Positions 1 through 6,531 of a stretch of 6,783 nucleotides of DNA are shown here, in pieces. This DNA comes from an uncultured Mycoplasmatota bacterium (lineage in GTDB: Bacteria; Bacillota_I; Bacilli_A; RF39; UBA660). The notes below the pieces were generated by a model. The model ran no database searches and was not told the origin of the DNA. It saw only the letters and a program-made list of their open reading frames with translations. Position 1 is the first letter of the stretch; every line of letters begins with the position of its first letter. Location of the stretch: the NCBI GenBank assembly GCA_947087145.1, contig CAMUBM010000041.1:1-6783 (forward strand), read 5' to 3'. The translations under genes were made by a program, and so were the position numbers.

Positions 1-995
1 ATAACAAACATATCTCCTTTGCGAATGGAGTTAGGCACTTTTATTCCTTTACCTTTTAGTTTTAATTTATCTCCAGTATTTGCACCAGCTTTTACTTCTA
101 AAACAACGTTTTTTTCAAGAGTAGGGATTTCTTTTTTACAACCTAGGGCTCCCTCTGTAATCGTTAGTGGTACTTCCAAATAGATGTCTTCATCATCTCT
201 TTCAAAGAAATCATGTTTTTTGACGACAAATTCAATATAGATATCTCCGTTTGGTCCACCATTTGTCCCCGCTTCTCCTTTGCCACTGATACGCAGTTGG
301 TAGCCGTTATCTACTCCTTCTGGAATTGTGACAACAATTTCTTTGTTTTTGCGAATGTGTCCAGTACCACGGCATTCGTTACAAGTTTTTTCGAATGTAT
401 GTCCTGAACCTCCACATTCGTTACAAGTGGTTTGAGTTTGGAATATTCCAAACATAGATTTTTGTTCAACGATAATAGAGCCTCGTCCATTACATTTAGA
501 ACAAGTTTTTTCGCCAAACCCACCTTTTCCTTGGCATGACTCACAAGTCTCGTTTAATTCTACGTCTAGTGTTTTTTTACACCCAAAAACTGCTTCTTCA
601 AAAGTTAGGTTCATTTTTACTAAACGATCTCTTCCTTTGGTTGCACGAGAGCCTCCGCCACGTCTAGATCCACCACCAAAGTTAAATCCAAAACTGCCAC
701 CGAATAAGTCTTCGAAAATACTACTTAAATCAATATCTTCGGCGTTAAAACCTCCGAAACCTCCCGCACCTCCTTCGAATGCTGCATGACCAAATTGGTC
801 GTATTGACGACGTTTTTCCGGGTCAGAAAGGATGGCATAAGCCTCTCCAATTTCTTTAAATTTTTCTTCAGCTCCTGCTTCTTTGTTTACATCAGGGTGG
901 TATTGCTTAGCAAGTTTACGGAATGCTCTTTTGATTTCTTCTTCACTAGCAGTTTTAGAAACCCCTAAAACCTCATAATAATCTTTTTTATTCAT
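1..995 (-). CDS. dnaJ: Chaperone protein DnaJ (Hsp40), C-terminus cut by window edge
   Basis: Co-chaperone that delivers unfolded clients to DnaK and stimulates its ATPase; cytoplasmic. I translated the frame by hand: 331 codons without a stop, about 45 short of the usual 370-380. Order: J domain 1-70 with HPD at 33-35; Gly/Phe-rich linker about 74-118 containing SIFEDLFGG; zinc-binding domain with four CxxCxGxG motifs (C151/C154, C165/C168, C191/C194, C205/C208); then the client-binding beta domains, still open at base 1. The loop between the first two zinc motifs is about three residues shorter than in typical Bacillus DnaJ. The start ATG (993-995) lies 6 bases after the pepF stop. Its ribosome site is weak (AGTGAGTGATG region), so translation is probably coupled to pepF. 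An out-of-frame ATG at 1002-1000 overlaps the pepF stop but opens only four codons. The pepF gene in front of it is the unusual part of the context. Identity is certain. Confidence 0.98.
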   Translation of the reverse strand, partial: MNKKDYYEVLGVSKTASEEEIKRAFRKLAKQYHPDVNKEAGAEEKFKEIGEAYAILSDPEKRRQYDQFGHAAFEGGAGGFGGFNAEDIDLSSIFEDLFGGSFGFNFGGGSRRGGGSRATKGRDRLVKMNLTFEEAVFGCKKTLDVELNETCESCQGKGGFGEKTCSKCNGRGSIIVEQKSMFGIFQTQTTCNECGGSGHTFEKTCNECRGTGHIRKNKEIVVTIPEGVDNGYQLRISGKGEAGTNGGPNGDIYIEFVVKKHDFFERDDEDIYLEVPLTITEGALGCKKEIPTLEKNVVLEVKAGANTGDKLKLKGKGIKVPNSIRKGDMFV

Positions 996-1001
996 ATTGC
1001 A

Positions 1002-2795
1002 TCACTCACTTTCTAGTAAAGTTTCTAATTCATCCATTTCACGATTAAATTCTTGAAATGCCTCTTTAAATGTTTGCTTGTCGGTCAAGTCAACTCCAGC
1101 TACTTTTAAAGATTCTACTGGATCTTTAGTGGACCCTAGTCCTAAGAAATTCATATAGTTTTCTAAGGCATGTTCTTTTTTATTAAATATGTCTGTTGCT
1201 ATTTTTAAAGCTGCTATGTACCCAGTTGAATATTGATAAACATAGAAATTGTAGTAAAAATGTGGAACCCTTGACCATTCGTATCTGATTTCTTCATCAA
1301 CAACTATTTCTTCTCCATAGTATTTTTTATTTAAATTATAATATAAATCGCATAAAGTATTGGTTGTTAGCACTTTTCCATTTTGTTCATATTCATGGAT
1401 TTTACTTTCAAATTCAGCAAACATAGTTTGTCTTACAACAGAGGATTTGAAATGTTTAATTAATTCATCTAAAACAAATAATTTTTCTTTTTTGTTATCA
1501 CTATTTTTTAGAATATGCATAGCAAGAAGTGCTTCATTTACTTGGCTTGCAACTTCTGCTACAAATATTGTATAGTTGTAGTCACAATATTGGTTATTTT
1601 TCGCTGCATAATAGTAGTGTATGGCATGCCCTAGTTCGTGAGTAAGTGTTGCTACATCTCCATATCTTTCATTAAAGTTTGTTACTACATAAGGATGTGT
1701 CTCATAACAACAAGTACAATATGCCCCACTTCTTTTGTTTTCATTGGGAAATACATCTATCCACCGATTTTCAAACGCTTGCGAAAGAACATTGCTATAA
1801 TCGCTTCCTAAAATTTCTAAGGCTTTTTTTATTAAGTCGCTAGCTTCCTCATAAGAATATTTTTTCTCATAGTTCGCTACAAGAGATACTGTTGTATCAT
1901 AAAGATGCAATTCTTCTAAATGTAAAACTTTTTTACGAATGTTCCATTGACGATGAATTATATTTAAATTCTCTTCTAGTGCTTCCAATAACGCTTCATA
2001 AACTTTTTTGTTTACATTACTTGCTTCCAATGAGGCAGTCATCGCATCCTCATAGTCTCTTATCTTTGCTATTCGGTTATTCTTTTTTACACATGAGGCA
2101 AGTAATTCACTCGTGGTATTGATTACTGATTTGTATCCTCTATAAAAAGTTTTGAATGTATTTTTTCTTACTTCACGATTTTTAGATTCCATTAAAATTT
2201 TATGACTCACTTCATTAAGTTCTACTAATTCACCATTTTCATCTTTTACATTTTCAAATTTTAAATCAACATCCACAAGTTTTCCATAGACATCTTCTGG
2301 GGCATTTATAAGTTCACTCAAAGTATTGATAAGAGTTTCTTCTTTTTTACCTAATATGTGTTTTTTATTCCGATATATTTCTTTTAATACATTTTCATAT
2401 TTTTTCAGATTAACATTTTCTTGTATATACTTTTCAATAGTAGAGTAATCAGACTCCAGAAGTTCAGGTGTTATGTAAGAAGTAAATACACTTAATTCTT
2501 GGTATAATTTAAAAGCGGTTCCATAATATTCATTTCCCTTTTCTTCGGCAAGATCAAAGTCATTTATTATATGAGCATAGACAAAAATGCGTTCTACTTT
2601 TTTTTCTAAAGCTTCACTTAATTCCAATGTTTCATAAAGTGTTTTGGCATCTTGAAGTAAATGACCTTCATATTTTTTTATTTCTTTTATTTTTTTATCT
2701 ACTGTTTTTACTTCTTCTAAGAATGCATTTTCATTTTCAAATAATTCCCCTATATTTATTTTATATTTTTCTTCTATTTCGTCTCTTTTTTTCAT
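1002..2795 (-). CDS. pepF: M3 family oligoendopeptidase F-like zinc metallopeptidase
   Basis: Cytoplasmic zinc endopeptidase that cuts short peptides, probably finishing degradation begun by ATP-dependent proteases. The 597 residues match the family length of about 600. There is an N-terminal helical region without a signal peptide, then the M3 catalytic domain: HELGH at 386-390 (zinc ligands H386 and H390, catalytic E387) and the third ligand E414 in VAEVASQVNE. The preceding conserved segment (KRSGAY...PYV) carries three cysteines, C360, C362 and C363, where many PepF proteins have Ser or Gly. The start is well fixed by AAGGAG four bases before the ATG. It ends in TGA, six bases before dnaJ, and lies 45 bases after dnaK with a hairpin between. 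M3 peptidases are not standard members of the hrcA operon, so co-regulation with chaperones is inferred from position. The N-terminal half is very A+T-rich (11 G/C of 60 in 2341-2400), against 21 of 60 in dnaK at 4081-4140; this could reflect transfer or weaker conservation. The family is sure; the exact subfamily is not. Confidence 0.94.
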   Translation of the reverse strand: MKKRDEIEEKYKINIGELFENENAFLEEVKTVDKKIKEIKKYEGHLLQDAKTLYETLELSEALEKKVERIFVYAHIINDFDLAEEKGNEYYGTAFKLYQELSVFTSYITPELLESDYSTIEKYIQENVNLKKYENVLKEIYRNKKHILGKKEETLINTLSELINAPEDVYGKLVDVDLKFENVKDENGELVELNEVSHKILMESKNREVRKNTFKTFYRGYKSVINTTSELLASCVKKNNRIAKIRDYEDAMTASLEASNVNKKVYEALLEALEENLNIIHRQWNIRKKVLHLEELHLYDTTVSLVANYEKKYSYEEASDLIKKALEILGSDYSNVLSQAFENRWIDVFPNENKRSGAYCTCCYETHPYVVTNFNERYGDVATLTHELGHAIHYYYAAKNNQYCDYNYTIFVAEVASQVNEALLAMHILKNSDNKKEKLFVLDELIKHFKSSVVRQTMFAEFESKIHEYEQNGKVLTTNTLCDLYYNLNKKYYGEEIVVDEEIRYEWSRVPHFYYNFYVYQYSTGYIAALKIATDIFNKKEHALENYMNFLGLGSTKDPVESLKVAGVDLTDKQTFKEAFQEFNREMDELETLLESE

Positions 2796-2815
2796 AGTTC
2801 TCCTTACACTAAGTA

Positions 2816-2838
2816 AAGAGAGAGTTGGGCTCTCCCTT
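2816..2838 (-). terminator. Intercistronic hairpin after dnaK (weak terminator or attenuator)
   Basis: In the 45-base gap between dnaK and pepF the minus strand reads AAGGGAGAG, loop CCCAA, CTCTCTCTT: nine pairs including one G-U, beginning two bases after the dnaK stop. The downstream run is only TTTACTT, so full termination is doubtful. Partial termination or protection of the dnaK mRNA 3' end would both fit. The pepF ribosome site follows 10 bases later, and no other promoter is evident in the gap. The hairpin is seen in the sequence; its effect is inferred. Confidence 0.55.
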
Positions 2839-2840
2839 CT

Positions 2841-4664
2841 TTATTTTTCTTCGTAACTTGCTTCTTCTACATCGTCTTTTTTGTCTTTTGATGCATCACT
2901 TGTTGTTTCTGTGTTTGCTTGACTATTTTGGGCAGTTTGTTCATAGACTTTGGTTGCTAGTTTCATGGCAATTTCTTGTAAACTTTCGGTTTTCTTTTTA
3001 ATGTCTTCGGTGTCGTTTTTCTCTAATGCTTCTTTTAAGTCTTTGATTTTGTTTTCAGCTTCTGTTTTATCACTTTCTTCTACTTTGTCGCCAAGGTCTT
3101 TCATAGCTTTCTCGGTTTGGAAGATTAAAGAGTCTGCATTGTTTCTTGTTTCTACTTCTTCTTTTCGTTTTTCGTCGGCTTCTTTGTTTTCTTCTGCTTC
3201 TTTTACCATACGTTCGATGTCAGCATCACTAAGTCCAGTAGAGGATTGAATTGTAATTTTTTGTTCTTTGTTAGTTCCTAGATCTTTTGCTGTTACGTTT
3301 ACGATACCGTTGGCATCAATATCAAATTTTACTTCAATTTGAGGAATTCCTCTAGGTGCTGGTGGAATGTCTGTTAATTGGAAGTTTCCGAGTGTTTTGT
3401 TGTCTGCTGCCATCTGTCGTTCTCCTTGTAGTACATGAATATCTACGGCTGGTTGGTTGTCTGCTGCTGTTGAGAAAACTTGTGATTTTGATGTTGGAAT
3501 CGTTGTATTTCTTGGAATTAATGGAGTCATGACACCTCCAAGAGTTTCGATACCTAGAGATAATGGAGTAACATCTAATAGTACTAAATCTTCTACTTCT
3601 CCGGTTAAGACACCACCTTGAATAGCAGCACCCATAGCAACTACTTCGTCTGGATTTACCCCTTTGTTTGGTGCTTTTCCAAGTTCTTTTTCTACTAAAT
3701 CTTGGATGTATGGAATACGAGTTGAACCACCTACTAAAATGACTTGATCAATTTTATTTTTATCTAATTTCGCATCACTTAGGGCTTTACGAACTGGTTC
3801 AAGAGTTGAGTCAAACAAATCACGACATAAGTCTTCAAATTTGGCTTTCGTTAAATTGATATCCAAATGAACTGGTCCATCTTCTTTTTGAGAAATGAAT
3901 GGTAGATTGATTTGGGTAGAAGCCATTCCTGATAAATCTTTTTTGGCTTTTTCTGCTGCATCTTTTAATCTTTGCATTGCCATTTTGTCTTTGGATAGAT
4001 CGATACCTGTTTCTTTTTTGAATTCACTTACTAAGTAATCAATGACACGATTGTCGAAGTCGTCTCCACCTAGACGATTGTTACCACTGGTTGCTTTTAC
4101 TTCAAATATTCCATCTCCTAATTCCAAAATGGATACATCGAATGTTCCTCCACCTAAATCGTATACTAAGATAGTTTGTAGTTTGTCTTGTTTATCAAGC
4201 CCATATGCAAGTGCTGCAGCAGTTGGTTCGTTTACAATACGTTCCACTTCTAGACCAGCAATTTTTCCAGCATCTTTGGTTGCTTGACGTTCTGCATCAT
4301 TAAAGTAGGCAGGTACAGTAATAACTGCTTTGGTTACTTTTTCTCCTAAGAAAGCCTCGGCATCTGCCTTTAGTTTTCCAAGAATTTTAGCACTGATTTC
4401 TTGTGGCGTGTATTTTTTACCATTTACTTCCACTTTTTCAGTTGTTCCCATTTTTCTTTTAATAGAAGAAATGGTATTTTTATTGGTTACGGCTTGTCGT
4501 TTTGCGTTTTCACCTACCAATTCTTCGCCATTGTCTTTAAAAGCAACAACACTTGGAGTGGTTCTGTTACCTTCTGCATTCGCAATAACAACAGGACTTC
4601 CTCCTTCTAAATAGGAAACACATGAATTTGTTGTTCCTAAATCAATACCTATAATTTTTGCCAT
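2841..4664 (-). CDS. dnaK: Chaperone protein DnaK (Hsp70)
   Basis: ATP-dependent Hsp70 chaperone that binds exposed hydrophobic segments of cytoplasmic proteins, working with DnaJ and GrpE. It has 607 residues, the usual Gram-positive length. The nucleotide-binding domain covers about 1-358, with IGIDLGTTNS at 5-14, the catalytic-lysine segment IKRKMG at 68-73, NEPTAAALAYG at 145-155, DLGGGTFDVSI at 169-179 and VILVGGSTRIP at 308-318. The interdomain linker is near 359-364, the substrate-binding beta domain about 365-475, the helical lid about 478-575, and a polar tail ends in an acidic DVEEASYEEK. The 24-residue insertion found after the IKR segment in Gram-negative DnaK is absent. The start ATG is preceded by AAGGTGAT, eight bases upstream. 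The gene follows grpE by 21 bases and is followed by a hairpin. No key residue appears to be missing. Identity is certain. Confidence 0.99.
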   Translation of the reverse strand: MAKIIGIDLGTTNSCVSYLEGGSPVVIANAEGNRTTPSVVAFKDNGEELVGENAKRQAVTNKNTISSIKRKMGTTEKVEVNGKKYTPQEISAKILGKLKADAEAFLGEKVTKAVITVPAYFNDAERQATKDAGKIAGLEVERIVNEPTAAALAYGLDKQDKLQTILVYDLGGGTFDVSILELGDGIFEVKATSGNNRLGGDDFDNRVIDYLVSEFKKETGIDLSKDKMAMQRLKDAAEKAKKDLSGMASTQINLPFISQKEDGPVHLDINLTKAKFEDLCRDLFDSTLEPVRKALSDAKLDKNKIDQVILVGGSTRIPYIQDLVEKELGKAPNKGVNPDEVVAMGAAIQGGVLTGEVEDLVLLDVTPLSLGIETLGGVMTPLIPRNTTIPTSKSQVFSTAADNQPAVDIHVLQGERQMAADNKTLGNFQLTDIPPAPRGIPQIEVKFDIDANGIVNVTAKDLGTNKEQKITIQSSTGLSDADIERMVKEAEENKEADEKRKEEVETRNNADSLIFQTEKAMKDLGDKVEESDKTEAENKIKDLKEALEKNDTEDIKKKTESLQEIAMKLATKVYEQTAQNSQANTETTSDASKDKKDDVEEASYEEK

Positions 4665-4685
4665 ATATAATCACCTTTCCTTTTT

Positions 4686-5243
4686 TTATTCGCTTACCTT
4701 AACCATGGCAGGTCTTAGTAATTTATCTTTATACATATATCCTTTTTGTAGGACTTCTAATACTTGATTTTTTTCTATTCCCTCTACTTTTTCCGTCAGA
4801 ACTGCTTCCATGAAGTTCGAGTCAAACTCTTTGTCTTTACAATCAATTTCTTTAATTTCTTTGCTATTTAAAATATTTAAAAAGTTTGTATAAATCATTT
4901 TAAAACCACTTAAGAACTTGGAAAGTTCATCGGTTAGGTCGTTGTCATCTAGTTTTATTGCTCTTTCAAAGTTATCTATGATGCTTAAAATTTCTTTAGC
5001 AAACGTTTCTCCTTCGTATTTTCTAATTCTTGCAATTTCTTCGGTGTATCTTCGTTGCATATTTTGTGACTCTGCACTGATACGAAGAATTTTTTCTTGC
5101 AACTTTGCATTTTCTTCTTTTAGATTTTCCAGTTCTTTATTTACCTTCGGTTTCTTTTTTTCTTTTTTTGGTTCTTTTTCTTGCTGAACTTCTTCTTTTA
5201 TTTCTTCTTTTTTACTATCTTCTAGTGTTTCTTTTTCTTCCAT
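4686..5243 (-). CDS. grpE: Nucleotide exchange factor GrpE
   Basis: Exchange factor that releases ADP from DnaK and so resets the chaperone cycle; it acts as a cytoplasmic dimer. It has 185 residues, normal for Bacilli. Residues 1-35 are a disordered Lys/Glu-rich tail. About 36-90 form the long dimer coiled coil, with NMQRRYTEEIARIRKYEGE at 61-79 matching the family QN(x)xRR pattern, and NFERA follows at 91-95. The beta-wing that contacts DnaK is about 130-185, ending in VLQKGYMYKDKLLRPAMVKV. In the family FDPxxHEA segment this protein has FDSNFMEA (140-147), so the usual Pro and His are Ser142 and Met145. The start ATG shares one base with the hrcA stop (TAATG) and has AGGAGG seven bases upstream, inside hrcA. 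The stop is 21 bases before dnaK. Identity is clear from the sequence and the operon. Confidence 0.97.
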   Translation of the reverse strand: MEEKETLEDSKKEEIKEEVQQEKEPKKEKKKPKVNKELENLKEENAKLQEKILRISAESQNMQRRYTEEIARIRKYEGETFAKEILSIIDNFERAIKLDDNDLTDELSKFLSGFKMIYTNFLNILNSKEIKEIDCKDKEFDSNFMEAVLTEKVEGIEKNQVLEVLQKGYMYKDKLLRPAMVKVSE

Positions 5244-6250
5244 TACTCATCCTCCTCATTTAACTCTTTTTGCAAATATTCGAGTAGTCCTACCACGCGG
5301 TCATATTCCATTCGCTTTGGCCCTACAATTGCAATGGTTCCTTCTTCTCCATTTCGTTTATATTTACTTTTTATGATGGTGACATTGGGATCAAAATCAT
5401 TTTCTTCTCCAATATAAACTTTAATATCTCCAGAAGCATCATCCTCTTCTTCAATACGTTTAATAAAGTTTTGGTCTTCAAATTTACTTGCCAAGCGTTT
5501 AATTTCTAAAGCATTGTTGTATTCTGGCTCATTAAAGATTTTTGTCTTGCCACCAAAATACACATTTTCTTGTTTATGGACAAATTCATTAAATGCATCC
5601 GCAAAAATATTATAAACGGTTTCATACTGCTTTATTTGTCTACTTATGATGGGTTTAATTTCAAATTCTAAACGTTTCGATACTTCGTTGATTGGAGTTC
5701 CCACCAACATTTTATTGATAATCTCACTTGTTTTTACCATCTCTTTGATTTCAGCATCATTTTTTAAAATGTATTGTTTGTTTTCAACAATTCCTTTGTC
5801 TGTACATACAAGGGCTACAATCTTATTGTCTGCAATCGGAATGATATTCACTTGACTTAGCGTATTCTCACTAGAACTTTTTCCTAAAATAATACTTGTG
5901 TAATTGGTAAGTTCACTAATGATTTCTACCGTTTTATTGATGGAGTCGCTCAATGCTAGTTCGTTATTTTTGAAAATGGTTTGTAGTTTTAGGACATCTT
6001 CTCCAGTCAGTTCCTTAGGTTTCATTAAGTTTTCTACATAATATTTGTATCCTGCTTCACTAGGAATTCTTCCTGAGGAAATATGATTTTTTTCAATAAA
6101 TCCCAAGTTTTCTAATATCGCCATTTCATTTCTTATGGTTGCACTCGAACACTTGAATTTTTTACATAGTGATTTGGAACCAATCGGTTTTACGGTTTTA
6201 ATGTACGACTCTACAATCGATTTTAATAACTTCTGTTGTCGTTCGTCCAC
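5243..6250 (-). CDS. hrcA: Heat-inducible transcription repressor HrcA
   Basis: DNA-binding repressor of class I heat-shock genes; it binds CIRCE inverted repeats as a dimer and in characterised Firmicutes depends on GroEL for activity. From the chosen start it has 335 residues, close to the family's 340. The N-terminal winged helix (about 1-77) holds PIGSKSL and SSATIRNEMAILENLGFIEK, followed by SSGRIPSEAGYKYYV, all diagnostic. A GAF-like core with an inserted domain follows, and the C-terminus carries YIGEEN and GPKRMEYDRV. Three in-frame starts lie together: GTG 6259-6257, ATG 6256-6254 and GTG 6250-6248. The ribosome site GAGG (6262-6259) is 8 bases before the third but only 2 before the ATG, so I prefer GTG at 6250. 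The ATG would add two residues. The only in-frame stop above is at 6266-6268. First gene of the operon, so it is autoregulated through the two CIRCE sites in front of it. Confidence 0.96.
   Translation of the reverse strand: MDERQQKLLKSIVESYIKTVKPIGSKSLCKKFKCSSATIRNEMAILENLGFIEKNHISSGRIPSEAGYKYYVENLMKPKELTGEDVLKLQTIFKNNELALSDSINKTVEIISELTNYTSIILGKSSSENTLSQVNIIPIADNKIVALVCTDKGIVENKQYILKNDAEIKEMVKTSEIINKMLVGTPINEVSKRLEFEIKPIISRQIKQYETVYNIFADAFNEFVHKQENVYFGGKTKIFNEPEYNNALEIKRLASKFEDQNFIKRIEEEDDASGDIKVYIGEENDFDPNVTIIKSKYKRNGEEGTIAIVGPKRMEYDRVVGLLEYLQKELNEEDE
5251..5256 (-). promoter_or_regulatory. grpE ribosome binding site embedded in the hrcA 3' end
   Basis: The minus strand reads AGGAGG seven bases before the grpE ATG. 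It lies inside the codons for the Glu-Glu-Asp-Glu end of HrcA, just before the TAATG overlap. This fixes the grpE start and suggests translation is coupled to hrcA, with terminating ribosomes able to restart on grpE. Confidence 0.85.
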
Positions 6251-6265
6251 TTGCATCACCTCTTT

Positions 6266-6292
6266 TTAGCACTCTTTTTATTTCAATGCTAA
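6266..6292. promoter_or_regulatory. CIRCE operator 2 (leader-proximal, one imperfect arm)
   Basis: On the plus strand: TTAGCACTC (6266-6274, perfect arm), a 9-base spacer, then CAATGCTAA (6284-6292), which matches 7 of 9 of the consensus arm GAGTGCTAA. Spacer and total length (27) are canonical. It starts 5 bases downstream of the -10 box, covers the expected transcription start near 6290, and ends 3 bases before the hrcA ribosome site. HrcA bound here would block initiation. Confidence 0.88.
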
Positions 6293-6297
6293 TTACC

Positions 6298-6326
6298 ATT
6301 ATAATAGTATGCTTAGCACTTGTCAA
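6298..6326 (-). promoter_or_regulatory. Sigma-A type promoter of the hrcA operon
   Basis: The minus strand carries a perfect -35 TTGACA (6326-6321), a 17-base spacer and a perfect -10 TATAAT (6303-6298). Expected transcription start is about A6290, giving a leader of about 40 bases to hrcA. The -35 lies inside CIRCE 1 and the start point inside CIRCE 2, so the vegetative promoter is directly controlled by HrcA. It is the only strong promoter I see for the five-gene operon. Confidence 0.92.
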
Positions 6327-6340
6327 TATATGAGTGCTAA
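6313..6340. promoter_or_regulatory. CIRCE operator 1 (overlaps the -35 box, 10-base spacer)
   Basis: On the plus strand: TTAGCACTT (6313-6321), a 10-base spacer, then GAGTGCTAA (6332-6340). The arms match the CIRCE consensus TTAGCACTC/GAGTGCTAA at 8 of 9 and 9 of 9. The spacer is one base longer than the standard nine. The complement of 6321-6326 is the -35 TTGACA, so repressor bound here would occlude RNA polymerase. Confidence 0.9.
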
Positions 6341-6359
6341 TTTTTTGTTTTTACAAAAG

Positions 6360-6397
6360 AAAAAAGACAAAAATTAATTTTCTTTTTTGTCTTCTTT
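6360..6397 (-). terminator. Rho-independent terminator-like hairpin upstream of the hrcA promoter
   Basis: On the minus strand, AAAGAAGACAAAAA (6397-6384) pairs with TTTTTGTCTTTTTT (6373-6360): 14 pairs with one G-U, loop of 10 bases, followed by CTTTTG. The stem is nearly all A-T, so it is weaker than a GC-rich terminator, but the T-rich descending arm and tail fit the type. It would end transcripts from the metallophosphoesterase side before the hrcA promoter. A second small inverted repeat (TTTTGT, 4-base loop, ACAAAA) sits beside it at 6343-6358. Confidence 0.6.
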
Positions 6398-6424
6398 AAA
6401 AATCAAATTCCTTTTTCTGCTTTT

Positions 6425-6487
6425 TTAGTTCAAATTCATTATCTTCTTTCTAGTGGAACGAATGCTTTCAAATGTTTCTAAAAACAT
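6425..6487 (-). CDS. Possible 20-residue small protein (doubtful)
   Basis: A short frame of 20 codons beginning MFLETFESIR and ending KKIMNLN, then TAA. It has an acceptable ribosome site (GGAGAG just before the ATG, four bases from GGAG to ATG). Its stop is 27 bases before the terminator-like hairpin, so it would be the last frame of the upstream transcription unit. It has no membrane segment or motif I recognise. The start region can fold as ATGTTT-TTAG-AAACAT (6487-6472), which would partly hide the ATG. In such A+T-rich DNA a frame this short can arise by chance, so this is only a candidate. Confidence 0.2.
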   Translation of the reverse strand: MFLETFESIRSTRKKIMNLN

Positions 6488-6531
6488 CTCTCTCCAAATG
6501 AAATAATCTAATGAAAGGAGAATTAACATGT

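Noticed and set aside
311..544. Minus-strand open frame of 77 codons within dnaJ
   Set aside because: Lies in another frame of dnaJ; the true frame shows the complete J domain and four zinc motifs without interruption.
1..995. dnaJ as a broken gene or pseudogene
   Set aside because: Codon-by-codon translation from 995 to base 3 shows no stop or frameshift; it is only cut by the window edge.
1000..1002. ATG overlapping the pepF stop (TGATG) as the dnaJ start
   Set aside because: Out of frame with dnaJ and meets a stop after four codons; the ATG at 995 gives the standard MNKKDYYEVLG N-terminus.
1367..1375. TTAGCACTT, a CIRCE-like half site inside pepF
   Set aside because: No opposing GAGTGCTAA arm follows at the right distance; it is plain coding sequence, so a chance half site.
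2950..3249. Plus-strand open frame of 99 codons opposite dnaK
   Set aside because: Antisense shadow of the Lys/Glu-rich DnaK lid (gives a Ser/Phe-rich product); no ribosome site or homology.
4387..4395. TTAGCACTG, a CIRCE-like half site inside dnaK
   Set aside because: It encodes the conserved ISAKIL segment on the minus strand and has no partner arm.
4330..4614. Plus-strand open frame of 94 codons opposite dnaK
   Set aside because: Antisense shadow of the highly conserved DnaK N-terminus.
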